Source: Thalassomonas haliotis
GTDB lineage: Bacteria > Pseudomonadota > Gammaproteobacteria > Enterobacterales > Alteromonadaceae
Assembly: GCF_028657945.1 (NCBI RefSeq)
Contig: NZ_CP059693.1
Span: forward strand, 4,898,001 to 4,962,000
Length of the DNA: 64,000 bases
Direction of reading: 5' to 3'
Positions 33,401 to 42,329 of this stretch are shown in pieces. Positions within the stretch are counted from its first letter, which is position 1, and the number at the start of each line of letters is the position of its first letter. Below the pieces are notes generated by a model. The model saw nothing but the letters and a program-made list of their open reading frames with translations, was not told where the DNA came from and searched no databases. The position numbers and the translations under genes were made by a program.

Positions 33401-34036
33401 AGAGCCTGCGCCAAATGCGGTATTGGAGGCATTGACATCGGAGGTATAATACACAGGGTTTTGTTTTGTTCCCAAACCATCTACCGGATAACCGTCGGGC
33501 AGGGCTTCTATATTACCGCCACTTTTTTCAACGCCGGCATTATCCGGGTCTTGCAGCTGGATATCATCGAAGCAGTCGAGGATGTTAATATTGGCGCCGT
33601 TATTATCAGGCAATTCCTGCCAGCTGCCGTTTTGCCCCTGAAAACTATACTCCCTGATATAACCTGTGTACCGGCCTACCGAGGCCAGTTTTTCCCGGGC
33701 GGTGTCGCAACTGTTGATGTCTGAGAGAAAACGGCGAGTCTCACTCGGGCTGTCCGGCACCGGGGTGCCAATTTCAGGGCCGTCTTGCTTTTCAAAATAA
33801 ATGAAATCTTCCGATAAACTGTTATATCCGCCAATCGCCGGATAAGTGATCTCGGGATCATAAGGGGATTTCACAGTTTCTACGGTATTCATGCTGCCGG
33901 AATTATCAAAAATAATCAGCACCTGGGGTTTTTTGCCAACCCTTTGCGACAAGTCGCCAATATAGAGTTCAATGTCTTCACCATAACAATGAACACAAAA
34001 CAAATACACTAAAGCCGATAACATCCACTTTTTCAT
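30482..34036 (-). CDS. pilY1: Type IV pilus tip adhesin/assembly factor PilY1
   Basis: 1,184 residues from the ATG at 34036 (a GTG one codon upstream is possible). Signal peptide (1-20), then an N-terminal von Willebrand A domain with the MIDAS motif D-x-S-x-S (D44-N-S-G-S48) in LIIFDNSGSMN, and a C-terminal beta-propeller (about 500-1,100) containing the PilY1 signature YYAMFLPAQGPRWQGNLKKL. Calcium-type loops appear as DKNGDGSI and DSDSDGLID. Cys pairs occur near the C-terminus (CDANDCCNGDCDPDD). PilY1 sits at the pilus tip, promotes extension and adhesion and takes part in surface sensing. Upstream pilX and downstream pilE overlap or abut. Confidence 0.94.
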   Translation of the reverse strand: MKKWMLSALVYLFCVHCYGEDIELYIGDLSQRVGKKPQVLIIFDNSGSMNTVETVKSPYDPEITYPAIGGYNSLSEDFIYFEKQDGPEIGTPVPDSPSETRRFLSDINSCDTAREKLASVGRYTGYIREYSFQGQNGSWQELPDNNGANINILDCFDDIQLQDPDNAGVEKSGGNIEALPDGYPVDGLGTKQNPVYYTSDVNASNTAFGAGSVVTLYTDNYLRWSQSEIIDNVDLTRLQIAKDTVTGLIESAPSVDFGLQIFNYNFPGENTRDGGRIVMGIQEMTATARQNLVDLINLEIDGETNTPLCESLYEVSRYLGGKSVDFGDNDSNNGATYKGNTPPRDTSIESSGSYISPYRSCSDEVFVILITDGEPTEDRAADGNISGLPGIGALFQNNYLPALAQWMHNNDVNDSMDGEQISTLFTVGFGKDAESAEELLSKAAELGGGQYYPATDPNDLLASLQSALLEILSINTSFTAPSVASNNFDRTETLDSVYYAMFLPAQGPRWQGNLKKLKVTSSGLVDREGKVAIGSNGNILTTAKTFWSTSAKADGEDVEAGGVAEMLRGKSNRVIYSDLGSSGALVPFTRSNSENYYGGSANLAGVLNVSEQEIDDIINWSKGMDVDDSDLDGVTSDIRFDIFADPLHSKPLVVNYGGSSNNQDVRILLGTNAGVLHMFDDNGDSVDESWAFMPKEFFPNIKSLRENNASSGKIYGIDGSPVVYLLDKNGDGSISSSNGDKAWVFFGLRRGGSSYYGLDITLPDTPKLLWHLDAGSAGFSELGQSWSQPQLGYSKLNTSSGVPQPVLIFGGGYAISKDNGGVGGSDSVGRAIYMVDAKTGTLKWSLTPAASSGVNTQFTGISDSIPAAIGTLDSDSDGLIDRLYAGDTGGNLWRVDMPEGAPHSSQSPWTVFKLAQLGGETNPTDRRFFSQPAIVRTFIEETKSSSVMDEEGETTIVVSRQETPYEAILIGSGDRSTPSSGETDDKFFMIKDADIFTQSFVAENIPATHTIESLYDYTNDPFGQGLTSQEKESLALAVSQKSGWFIDFTGQGEKSMSAATAIAGVAYFNSFTPGNSSSSSCELNAGSGLLYAVNLALGTKVYDWRTLSVGERVPDTPTIIIPPEDDDETHSRLLFVGVGEGSGAGTLTLCDANDCCNGDCDPDDPPDGISLKTMRTYLYVAESK

Positions 34037-34168
34037 CACACTTTCCCCACGCTAAGATTAACATCACTGAATAAAAACCAGGCGAGTATGCCTTTACACT
34101 GCTAAGCGCAACCTGCAACTATCAAAGTAACCAACCCCGGCACTGCTTTTAACACAGGCCAAACCGGC

Positions 34169-34627
34169 TTACGGCAGTACTTCCTGGGCGACACCGGAAT
34201 TTATCTGCACGGCACTGTTGTTATTTCGCCCGTATAATCTGTTTATCTGTATCCTTAAGACATTACATTTTAATACCTGCGCCGAAGATGCCGATTGGGA
34301 ATGGGGACAGTCAACCACCAAGTTATTGGTATTGGCGACAGAAATTTGCGCCGTGGTATTATCGGCGGTCACCGCAGGATTCAGAGGAAAAACCCCCAAA
34401 GGATAAGCAAAGTCATTAATGCCGTCGGTTTGCGTCACCTGGTTAAAAATGACTTCATCCAATGCGCTGATGGCTTCCTGGGTGGCAACCACCTTCACCT
34501 GACTTGCGCCCGACATTTTAATATCTACCGAGGTATTTTGCATTAAGGCTGCAGCAACCGCCGTCAGTGCTATCAAAAAGACCAGGGATACTATTAATAC
34601 CACCCCTTGCTGTTTTTTTAAGGCCAT
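34169..34627 (-). CDS. pilX: Minor pilin PilX
   Basis: 152 residues with the PilX N-terminal domain: a KKQQG leader, then VVLIVSLVFLIALTAVAAALMQNTSVDIKMSG, which lacks the usual Glu at +5 as PilX proteins do. Two Cys occur in the mature part (DCPHS, KCNVL). It overlaps pilW by 10 bases and is followed by pilY1, the standard order. It helps prime type IV pilus assembly. Confidence 0.9.
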   Translation of the reverse strand: MALKKQQGVVLIVSLVFLIALTAVAAALMQNTSVDIKMSGASQVKVVATQEAISALDEVIFNQVTQTDGINDFAYPLGVFPLNPAVTADNTTAQISVANTNNLVVDCPHSQSASSAQVLKCNVLRIQINRLYGRNNNSAVQINSGVAQEVLP

Positions 34628-35601
34628 GTATCTACCCTCGCATTAGGCAAAGTTATTGTTGAGCTGAATAACATACGACGGTAATTATCACCACTACCGC
34701 CATTAATGAAGTTCACCGCTAAATCCCCCAGGTGATAGGTATTGAGGTTTTCATAACTGCTATCGGGTAAAATACTGCGGGCCAGTACAAAAATCTTAAC
34801 CGCCAATATCCGGATATCCGATTCATTGTCCCAATAGGTATCAAGCATATTGCCCGCCGGGATAAAGGCATTAACTATACCGTCGCTATCACTGTCCACC
34901 CCGTACATAAAACGTATCATCTCGATACCGTCAATTGCCTGGTTAAAAAATATCGGTGGTAAGGTAGCGTTTCTAAGTTGTCCCTGCATCAGTACAGGCA
35001 CGGTGTTCCCACCCTGGCTATATTCGCTGATATAATAGATATGGTGTTGATATTCCCAGATCTGGCCATCATTGATGGTGGGAATGCCGGCATCTCCGGC
35101 AAAAATAGCTCCGGAATTGGCATTGGCAATCAGGTAATAGCGATCGCTGTCGACATTTGCCGCCGCCACAGGAGCTGAAATAACCCGTTTGATTTGTAAT
35201 AAATCGGATCCGGTTTTAGCATCGTCAATGCAGCCCATATTGGCGGCACTTACCAGGGATGTGCCCCATAAAGCCCTGAAGTGACCGACCCCCAGCGGGA
35301 AGCTGGAATTGTTAATGCCGTCACCGACACAATCTCCGGCAATTTGCGCAGGTGAAGAGACTAACAGGCCAGTAGATAAACTCTCCGGCAGCTCTCCCCA
35401 AAAACCTTGCCTGAGTAAATCATCCGTAAGCAAATTTATCGCAAAACGACCGTTTTCCTGCAGCTCACCATAAGTGGTGGTTTCTGAAGAGGTTGCCCGG
35501 ATCCCGACAAAAACACTCAAAACCCCGGCAAATAATACCAGGCCGGTTGCCAGTGAAATAAATAACTCAATCAGGCTAAATCCTTGTTGTTTTTTAATCA
35601 T
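34618..35601 (-). CDS. pilW: Minor pilin PilW
   Basis: 327 residues, the longest minor pilin. The prepilin leader is KKQQG/FSLIE, followed by LFISLATGLVLFAGVLSVFVGIRA. The segment GRFAINLLTDDLLRQGFWG is characteristic of PilW. It sits between pilV (8-base gap) and pilX (overlap). It is a minor-pilin complex subunit in the inner membrane and pilus tip. Confidence 0.9.
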   Translation of the reverse strand: MIKKQQGFSLIELFISLATGLVLFAGVLSVFVGIRATSSETTTYGELQENGRFAINLLTDDLLRQGFWGELPESLSTGLLVSSPAQIAGDCVGDGINNSSFPLGVGHFRALWGTSLVSAANMGCIDDAKTGSDLLQIKRVISAPVAAANVDSDRYYLIANANSGAIFAGDAGIPTINDGQIWEYQHHIYYISEYSQGGNTVPVLMQGQLRNATLPPIFFNQAIDGIEMIRFMYGVDSDSDGIVNAFIPAGNMLDTYWDNESDIRILAVKIFVLARSILPDSSYENLNTYHLGDLAVNFINGGSGDNYRRMLFSSTITLPNARVDTWP

Positions 35602-35609
35602 AAGAACTC

Positions 35610-36173
35610 CTAAAAAATAAAAGCCTGAATGACTATTTGCCGCCTTTTCTTATTACTACTGCCACAAGAGGATGCAAAAGCACTGTTGGCTGCACCTGCA
35701 TCTGTTGATTCAAAGCGCCCTTCCCAACTGACCACTACAGTAACGCTGTTATTGTTATGAGAAATACAGCCGGTAGCACCAAGGAGACCACCAAGATTGT
35801 TTGAGCCGCTTTTAACTTCCGAGCCCAATAAAGTCTGCTCCCACTCATAGAGATCATTTGCCACCATTTCCAAAGGAGTGCACAGGTTTGCCGTTGAATT
35901 ACACCGGCTGGCAGGAGCCGAGCCGCCTGCGCCGTAGGTGCCTTCATAGTTTTCCAAAAATAATCCCGAAGACTGGTTGATGCGCATGCGTTCAATGATA
36001 TCTTGCGCCAAAGACGAAGCCAGCGATCTTTGCATGGCGTCAAAACTACCTTTTTTGGCACTGGCTTGGGTGGCAATGGCACCGATAATGCCGGTCACCA
36101 GGATAAATAAGGCAATCAGCACTTCAATGAAAGTCATACCGCCATGTTTGGAAATCTTAGCTTTAGCAATCAT
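35610..36173 (-). CDS. pilV: Minor pilin PilV
   Basis: 187 residues with the leader HGG/MTFIEV and helix LIALFILVTGIIGAIATQASAKKGSFDAMQRSLASSLAQDIIERMR, typical of PilV. Cys residues in the body (SRCNST, NLCTP, GCISH, SSCGS) suggest disulfides. It is the first gene of the operon with a ribosome site AAGGA before ATG. The promoter should lie in 36174-36440. Confidence 0.9.
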   Translation of the reverse strand: MIAKAKISKHGGMTFIEVLIALFILVTGIIGAIATQASAKKGSFDAMQRSLASSLAQDIIERMRINQSSGLFLENYEGTYGAGGSAPASRCNSTANLCTPLEMVANDLYEWEQTLLGSEVKSGSNNLGGLLGATGCISHNNNSVTVVVSWEGRFESTDAGAANSAFASSCGSSNKKRRQIVIQAFIF

Positions 36174-36295
36174 AGCGCATCCTTATACCTTATATTTACA
36201 GGACCCGGATCCCACCAGGTTATAATAAAGAATAGAATAAAAAGCAGAAAGGAGGTAAATTCGGCAAGCCCCGAATACCCGGAAATATCGTTATA

Positions 36296-36311
36296 TGTGT
36301 TAAAAATCACA
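36296..36311. promoter_or_regulatory. CRP-like site upstream of the pilV operon
   Basis: TGTGTTAAAAATCACA fits TGTGA-N6-TCACA with one mismatch. It is about 125 bases upstream of the pilV start. A single visual match, so tentative. Confidence 0.3.
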
Positions 36312-36444
36312 AAAGTGAACAGCATTAACCCATACCTTATCTAGTACTGCCGATGCGACTTCCACAGCGAACCGGCAGCAGGTTTATTAGTAAAGTATAG
36401 GCTGGAACTTTCTTTAGAAAAAAAGTTGAATGGTATAAATTTTT

Positions 36445-36466
36445 GCCTACCCCTTATGGGGTAAGC
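36445..36466 (-). terminator. Inverted repeat directly after ispH
   Basis: On the minus strand GCTTACCCC pairs with GGGGTAGGC around an ATAA loop, starting right at the ispH stop codon. The downstream bases are AAAAATTT rather than a T tract, so termination is possible but not certain. Confidence 0.45.
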
Positions 36467-37396
36467 CTAGCTTAATTCGGCAGGGACCGCAAACACGATG
36501 TTTTCTTCCCGGCCCGGATGTTCGATAACCTCATGACCGCCGTAACCTTTTAATGCATTTATCACTTGTTGCACTAAAATATCAGGCGCAGAGGCACCTG
36601 CGGTCACCCCAACTTTAGCGGCAGAAGACAACCAATTAACATCAATATCGTCTGCGGTATCAATCAAATAGGATGTCGTGCCCATTTTATCCGCCAACTC
36701 CCGCAAGCGATTGGAGTTGGAGCTGTTCTTTGCACCAACCACCAGCAGCAAATCTACCTGTCCGGCTATGGACCTGACCGCATCCTGACGGTTTTGGGTG
36801 GCATAGCAGATATCGTCTTTTCGCGGCCCTTTGATTGCGGGAAACCTTGCCTGCAGGGCATCAATAACATCACTGGTATCATCAACCGACAAGGTGGTCT
36901 GGCTGCAGAAATACAATTCATCCGGATTCTTCACCTTCAGGTTTTGCACATCTTCAGCGGATTCGACCAGGTAGATCCCCCCCTGCTCGCTTTCATACTG
37001 GCCCATAGTACCTTCAACTTCCGGGTGACCGGCATGACCGATTAAAATACACTCGACATTTTTCCGGCTGGTCCTGGAGACTTCCATATGCACTTTGGTC
37101 ACCAATGGACAAGTGGCATCAAATACTTTCAATCCGCGGCTTTTCGCCTCATTACGCACCGCTTTTGAAACCCCGTGTGCACTGAAAATCACCGTACTGT
37201 CGTCCGGGACTTCATCAAGTTCATCGACAAAAACTGCGCCCCTTTCCTTAAGGCCGTTAACAACAAACTTGTTGTGAACCACTTCATGGCGCACATAAAT
37301 AGGTGCATCAAATAAGTCCAAAGCCCGGTCAACAATACTGATGGCGCGGTCGACACCGGCACAAAAGCCGCGTGGATTAGCTAAAATAATTTCCAT
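36467..37396 (-). CDS. ispH: 4-hydroxy-3-methylbut-2-enyl diphosphate reductase
   Basis: 309 residues. The iron-sulfur ligands are visible: C12 in [11 protein letters not shown], the Cys of ATCPLVTK, and the Cys of [11 protein letters not shown]. The active-site Glu/His region [13 protein letters not shown] is present. It catalyses the last step of the MEP isoprenoid pathway, giving IPP and DMAPP. It is the last gene of the ribF-ileS-lspA-fkpB-ispH cluster, 10 bases after fkpB. Confidence 0.96.
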   Translation of the reverse strand: MEIILANPRGFCAGVDRAISIVDRALDLFDAPIYVRHEVVHNKFVVNGLKERGAVFVDELDEVPDDSTVIFSAHGVSKAVRNEAKSRGLKVFDATCPLVTKVHMEVSRTSRKNVECILIGHAGHPEVEGTMGQYESEQGGIYLVESAEDVQNLKVKNPDELYFCSQTTLSVDDTSDVIDALQARFPAIKGPRKDDICYATQNRQDAVRSIAGQVDLLLVVGAKNSSNSNRLRELADKMGTTSYLIDTADDIDVNWLSSAAKVGVTAGASAPDILVQQVINALKGYGGHEVIEHPGREENIVFAVPAELS

Positions 37397-37406
37397 AAAT
37401 TACTCG

Positions 37407-37841
37407 CTATTGAATTTCAACAAGATCAATGACAAAAGTAACCTCTTGCCCGGCTAAAGGGTGATTAAAGTCTATGGTCACTGAGGAACCGGAGACCTCA
37501 CGGATCATCCCGGGCAATTCGATATTGCCCGGCTGGGTAAAGGTAATGATATTACCTACTTTCGCCGGGGCCTCTTCGCTGAACTTACTGATATCCATAT
37601 AATGGATATTGTCCGGGTTCACTTCACCAAAGGCATCTTTCGCCTGCAGAGTAAACTCTTTACTTTCACCGGCAGCAAGCCCTAATAACTGAGCTTCAAA
37701 GGCAGGAGAAATACTCTCGTCTCCCATGATGATTTTTGCCGGCTTGTTGTTGACTTTAGTACTGTCTGCGGCAGAGCCGTCAGCCAGTTTCATGGTGATA
37801 TGCACCACTAAAGTCGAGTCTTTTTCAACCACTTGAGTCAT
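37407..37841 (-). CDS. fkpB: FKBP-type peptidyl-prolyl isomerase (SlpA type)
   Basis: 144 residues of the SlyD/SlpA-like FKBP group: an N-terminal FKBP half (VVHITMKLADGSAADST), an inserted IF chaperone domain (about 70-120), and a C-terminal NHPLAGQEVTFVIDLVEI. There is no His-rich metal tail, so it is SlpA/FkpB and not SlyD. A cytoplasmic folding helper. Neighbours are lspA and ispH, the conserved arrangement. Confidence 0.92.
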   Translation of the reverse strand: MTQVVEKDSTLVVHITMKLADGSAADSTKVNNKPAKIIMGDESISPAFEAQLLGLAAGESKEFTLQAKDAFGEVNPDNIHYMDISKFSEEAPAKVGNIITFTQPGNIELPGMIREVSGSSVTIDFNHPLAGQEVTFVIDLVEIQ

Positions 37842-37865
37842 TAAATTTTATCCGCTTTACTAAAA

Positions 37866-38378
37866 TTACTTATTGGTACTACCGGCGACATTTTCTTTGT
37901 CTGAACCTTTAAAAGAATCCAGGACCATTAACAGTGCACCGACAAAAATGGCAGAGTCTGCAACATTAAAGGCAGGCCAGTGATAACTTCCGATATAAAA
38001 ATCTAAAAAGTCAATGACATAACCAAGCAATACCCGATCAAACAAGTTCCCCAAAGCGCCGCTTAACATCAAGGCAAAAGCAATGCTTAAAGACTTGTTT
38101 TCTTTGGGAGTTTTGGCTAGCCAAACCACAAAGACCACACTGGCAACCGTGGCAATGGCGGCAAAAAACCAGCGTTGCCAGCCGGCCTGATCGGCAAGAA
38201 AACTAAAGGCAGCCCCCAGGTTATGGACATAAGTGATGTTAAAAAACGCCGTCACTTTAATGGACTGATATAAATCCATGCTGCCGGCCACCCAGTATTT
38301 AGTGACCTGGTCAATAACCAGGAACACTAATGTTAACCAGATCCAGCGAATGCCCGAATCGGCAAAATTCACTTTCAT
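37866..38378 (-). CDS. lspA: Lipoprotein signal peptidase (signal peptidase II)
   Basis: 170 residues with four membrane helices. The two catalytic aspartates fall in GYVIDFLDF and FNVADSAIFVG; the conserved NLGAAFSFL and GALGNLFDRV segments are intact. It cuts prolipoproteins before the lipidated Cys and would process the lipoproteins in this window (BamD and three peptidases). It lies 17 bases downstream of ileS. Confidence 0.96.
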   Translation of the reverse strand: MKVNFADSGIRWIWLTLVFLVIDQVTKYWVAGSMDLYQSIKVTAFFNITYVHNLGAAFSFLADQAGWQRWFFAAIATVASVVFVVWLAKTPKENKSLSIAFALMLSGALGNLFDRVLLGYVIDFLDFYIGSYHWPAFNVADSAIFVGALLMVLDSFKGSDKENVAGSTNK

Positions 38379-38395
38379 AAACTACTCATTCACCC

Positions 38396-41233
38396 TTAAG
38401 CAAATTCCCGCACTTCACCATCGCCTTCAACGTTGGTAATACAGCGGCCACAAAGATCATTATACTGCTCATTGCTGCCAACATCATCAGTATAATGCCA
38501 GCAACGCTCACACTTACTGCCGTTTGACGGAGCAACCCTCAGCCATAAACCTTCGATTTCGGTGGCAACGGCACTTTCCGGAGCACTGTCGACCTGTTCA
38601 ACGCTGGCTTTTGAAGTGATAAGCACAAAACGCAGTTCTTCAGCTAACAGCTTTATCTTAGCGGCTAAGTCTGCGGTGGCATAAAGTTTGACCTCAGCTT
38701 CCAGCGCCTTACCGACAATTTTATCTTTACGGGCCAGTTCAAGTGCTTTATTGACTTCGCTACGCACCAATAACAGTTCGTTCCAGTAATCGCTGTTTAG
38801 CTGCGTATCCTGAGGCAACTTAGCCAGGCCATCAAACCAGACACCGGTGAAAACAAATTCATCACGCTCACCACCAGGTGCTTGTGGCAATGCCTGCCAG
38901 ATTTCCTGTGCGGTAAAGGACAACACAGGCGCCATCCAACGGGTCATGGCTTCGGCAATAAGATACATGGCGGTCTGGCAAGAGCGGCGGGCAACGCTGT
39001 TGTCTTTAGCGGTATACTGACGGTCTTTGATGATATCCAGGTAGAAACCACCCAGCTCTGTGGTACAGAAATTCATTAACTTATGGACCACCTGATGAAA
39101 TTCATATTCATTGTAGGCAGCAACAATTTCATCTTGCAATTGAGCCGCTTTATCCACCACCCAGCGATCCAGTGCCACCATCTCTTCAAAGGCAACCGAA
39201 TGCTGCTTGGGATCAAAACCATTGATATTGGCTAACAGGAAACGTGAAGTATTACGGATACGACGATAAGCGTCCGCCTGACGCTTAAAAATCTCGTCGG
39301 AAACGGTAATTTCCTGGGTATAGTTCACCGAGGCCACCCATAAGCGCAGGATATCCGCGCCGAGTTTATTGGTGATTTGCGCCGGAGTAATCACGTTACC
39401 CAGAGACTTGGACATCTTGTGGCCGTTAACATCCACGGTAAAACCGTGGGTTAATACCTGTTTGTAAGGCGCTTTGCCCGTCATGGCAACCGATGACATC
39501 ATAGAAGACATAAACCAGCCCCTGTGCTGATCTGAGCCTTCCAGATATAAATCCGCCGGACCGTCAAATTCTTCACGGGCATCAACCACAGAATAGTGGG
39601 TGGTGCCTGAATCAAACCAAACATCTAAAGTATCCGGTACTTTAATATATTCGCCGGCATCGTCGCCGATAAGTTCACTGGCTTCTAAATCAAACCAGGC
39701 CTGTATGCCCGACTGTTCCACCTTTTGCGCCACAGTTTCAATCAACTCTATGCTGCGCGGATGCAAAGCGCCGGTATCCTTATGGATAAACAAGGCAATC
39801 GGCACCCCCCAGGTACGCTGGCGGGAAATACACCAGTCAGGACGCCCTTCGACCATAGACTCGATACGGCTTTGCCCCCAATCAGGGATCCACTGGGTAT
39901 CTTTAATTTCATTTAAAGACGCCTGGCGTAAGGCCTTATTATCCATACTGATAAACCACTGCGGCGTGGCACGGAAAATAATCGGCGTTTTATGACGCCA
40001 GCAATGAGGATAAGAGTGCTCATAGGCATGATGATGTAATAAGGCATTGTGCTCTTTTAACGCTTCAATCACGCTGTCGTTGGCCTTAAAAACGTGCTGT
40101 CCGGCAAATAACGGGGTATCTTCAAGGTAAACACCGTTAGCGCCCACAGGGTTGGCCACTTCCAAATCGTATTCTTTACCAACGACGAAATCGTCAACAC
40201 CATGTCCGGGGGCGGTATGAACACAACCGGTACCTGAATCGGTAGTAACATGCTCACCGCAAATAACGGGCACATTAAAATCATAAAACGGATGTTTCAG
40301 CTCAGTGCGATCCAGGTCTTTACCCTTGCAAAAACCTAAGGCATGGTATTTATCGATACCAAACCTGTCCATGCAAGATTGCACTAAATCAGATGCCAGG
40401 ATCAGACGTTGTTTGCCCTGCTCGCTTTCACACTGTACCAGGGTATATTCCACCTCAGGGTGTACAGAAACAGCGCGGTTCGCCGGTAAGGTCCAGGGAG
40501 TTGTGGTCCAGATCACTATACCGATTTCACCTTCACCGACATGACCTTCGGGGTGTGAGAACTTATCGGCAACGCTTTCATCAACCAGAGTGAATTTAAC
40601 GTCGATGGCCGGTGATTGCTTATCCTTGTATTCCACTTCCGCTTCCGCCAGCGCAGAACCACAATCGGTACACCAGTGCACAGGTTTAAACCCTTGCTGC
40701 AGATGGCCATTTTCGGCGATCTTACCCAAAGCGCGGATAATGTTGGCTTCGGTTTTAAAATCCATCGTCAGGTAAGGCTTTTCCCAGTCGGCAAAAACCC
40801 CTAAACGTTTAAAGTCTTCCCGCTGGCCGTTAACCTGCTTAATGGCATATTCGCGGCACTTTTCCCTAAACTGGGCCGGTGTCACCTTATGGCCGGGTTT
40901 GCCGACCTTTTTTTCCACCATCAATTCAATCGGCAGGCCGTGGCAATCCCAACCCGGGACATAAGGAGAATTAAAGTCGGAAAGGGTCTTGGACTTAACA
41001 ATAATATCTTTGAGGATCTTGTTTACTGAATGGCCCAAGTGGATATCACCATTTGCATATGGAGGACCATCATGCAAAATGAATGATTTCTTTCCCTTTT
41101 TAGCGGCGCGGATCTTGCCGTACAAGTCTTTTTCCGCCCAGTCCTTAAGCATTTGGGGTTCGCGGTTTGCCATGTTGCCTTTCATCGGGAAAGGCGTATC
41201 TGGCAGATTCAGGGTATGTTTATAATCACTCAT
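38396..41233 (-). CDS. ileS: Isoleucyl-tRNA synthetase
   Basis: 945 residues, a full class I synthetase. HIGH motif as HLGH ([19 protein letters not shown]), CP1 editing domain (about 190-400), KMSKS motif in [11 protein letters not shown] near 605, anticodon-binding domain, and a C-terminal zinc finger (CERCWHY and CGRCI). It charges tRNA-Ile and edits Val. It is 8 bases downstream of ribF in a conserved cluster. Confidence 0.97.
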   Translation of the reverse strand: MSDYKHTLNLPDTPFPMKGNMANREPQMLKDWAEKDLYGKIRAAKKGKKSFILHDGPPYANGDIHLGHSVNKILKDIIVKSKTLSDFNSPYVPGWDCHGLPIELMVEKKVGKPGHKVTPAQFREKCREYAIKQVNGQREDFKRLGVFADWEKPYLTMDFKTEANIIRALGKIAENGHLQQGFKPVHWCTDCGSALAEAEVEYKDKQSPAIDVKFTLVDESVADKFSHPEGHVGEGEIGIVIWTTTPWTLPANRAVSVHPEVEYTLVQCESEQGKQRLILASDLVQSCMDRFGIDKYHALGFCKGKDLDRTELKHPFYDFNVPVICGEHVTTDSGTGCVHTAPGHGVDDFVVGKEYDLEVANPVGANGVYLEDTPLFAGQHVFKANDSVIEALKEHNALLHHHAYEHSYPHCWRHKTPIIFRATPQWFISMDNKALRQASLNEIKDTQWIPDWGQSRIESMVEGRPDWCISRQRTWGVPIALFIHKDTGALHPRSIELIETVAQKVEQSGIQAWFDLEASELIGDDAGEYIKVPDTLDVWFDSGTTHYSVVDAREEFDGPADLYLEGSDQHRGWFMSSMMSSVAMTGKAPYKQVLTHGFTVDVNGHKMSKSLGNVITPAQITNKLGADILRLWVASVNYTQEITVSDEIFKRQADAYRRIRNTSRFLLANINGFDPKQHSVAFEEMVALDRWVVDKAAQLQDEIVAAYNEYEFHQVVHKLMNFCTTELGGFYLDIIKDRQYTAKDNSVARRSCQTAMYLIAEAMTRWMAPVLSFTAQEIWQALPQAPGGERDEFVFTGVWFDGLAKLPQDTQLNSDYWNELLLVRSEVNKALELARKDKIVGKALEAEVKLYATADLAAKIKLLAEELRFVLITSKASVEQVDSAPESAVATEIEGLWLRVAPSNGSKCERCWHYTDDVGSNEQYNDLCGRCITNVEGDGEVREFA

Positions 41234-41241
41234 TTAAATCA

Positions 41242-42213
41242 TTATCCGTTATCATGGGTGTTAACGTTGTCGTTAACCGATTCAGTATCTAAATTGTTTA
41301 AAAAAGTGCGCGCTTGCGCACTATCTTTGCTGATTTGTGTGGTTAATTCATCCAGGGAAGCAAACTTCATCTCATTTCTGAGTTTATGTAACATTACCAC
41401 TTCTATGCTTTGTCCGTACAAATCAGCGTTAAAATCAAAAATATGGACTTCCAGCTGCTGTCTTATGCCGGAAACCGTTGGCCTTGAGCCAATATTGGCG
41501 ACCCCGTAATAGACGCCAATGGCTGTTTTTACCTGCACCGCATAAACACCGCTCACAGGAGAAACCCGGCGTTTCAGCAGCACATTTGCCGTCGGATAAC
41601 CCAACTGGCGTCCGCGTTTATCGCCGTGAAAGACGCGGCCAAAAATAGAATAAGGACGTCCCAGCATACGGCGGGCTTCTTCAAAATCATCCCGCTCCAG
41701 GGCATGGCGTATTTCTGTGCTGCTGATGCGACAATCGGCCAGTTTATAACTGGCGGTATCGGAGACATCAAAGCCAAACTCCTGGCCGGCACGGCATAAC
41801 ATGCCAAAATTACCGGTACGGTTTTTACCAAAATGAAAATCATCACCGATAATCAGGTGTTTAATGCCCAACCGCTTAACCAGTAACTGTTCTATAAAAT
41901 CTTCCGCGCTCAGGTTGGCAAACTTGCGGTTGAAATTCACGCAAATCAAACGCTCAACCCCGAGTTCTTGCAATAACAGGTATTTATCAATTAAGCGGCT
42001 AAGCCTGGCGGGTGCCGCTTCCGGTGTGAAAAGCTCCCTCGGCTGGGGTTCAAACACCATCACAGCCGACGCACAATTCTGCGCCCTGGCCTTTTCCACC
42101 AGCGCACTGATCACCCGCCGGTGCCCCAAATGGACACCGTCAAAATTACCTATAGTCAATACACAACCATAATCCTCCGGCTGAATATTGTGTAACCCCC
42201 GAACTAACTGCAT
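41242..42213 (-). CDS. ribF: Bifunctional riboflavin kinase/FAD synthetase
   Basis: 323 residues. The N-terminal FAD synthetase nucleotidyltransferase domain carries TIGNFDGVHLGHRRVI and IIGDDFHFGKNRTG; the C-terminal riboflavin kinase domain carries GRVFHGDKRGRQLGYPTANV. It makes FMN and then FAD from riboflavin. It is the first gene of the ribF-ileS-lspA-fkpB-ispH run. Confidence 0.95.
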   Translation of the reverse strand: MQLVRGLHNIQPEDYGCVLTIGNFDGVHLGHRRVISALVEKARAQNCASAVMVFEPQPRELFTPEAAPARLSRLIDKYLLLQELGVERLICVNFNRKFANLSAEDFIEQLLVKRLGIKHLIIGDDFHFGKNRTGNFGMLCRAGQEFGFDVSDTASYKLADCRISSTEIRHALERDDFEEARRMLGRPYSIFGRVFHGDKRGRQLGYPTANVLLKRRVSPVSGVYAVQVKTAIGVYYGVANIGSRPTVSGIRQQLEVHIFDFNADLYGQSIEVVMLHKLRNEMKFASLDELTTQISKDSAQARTFLNNLDTESVNDNVNTHDNG

Positions 42214-42264
42214 TTAGCCGTGAAACCTTAAGCCCTGTTATATACCCGAAAGTATAAGAAGAAT

Positions 42265-42293
42265 AAAAAACCGACGAATTATATATTAGTCGG
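42265..42293 (-). terminator. Terminator of murJ
   Basis: On the minus strand CCGAC and GTCGG bracket an AT-rich partly paired loop and are followed by TTTTTTATTC. Confidence 0.7.
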
Positions 42294-42329
42294 CAACAAG
42301 AATCAGCATATGAACGTCATTTAATGTAT

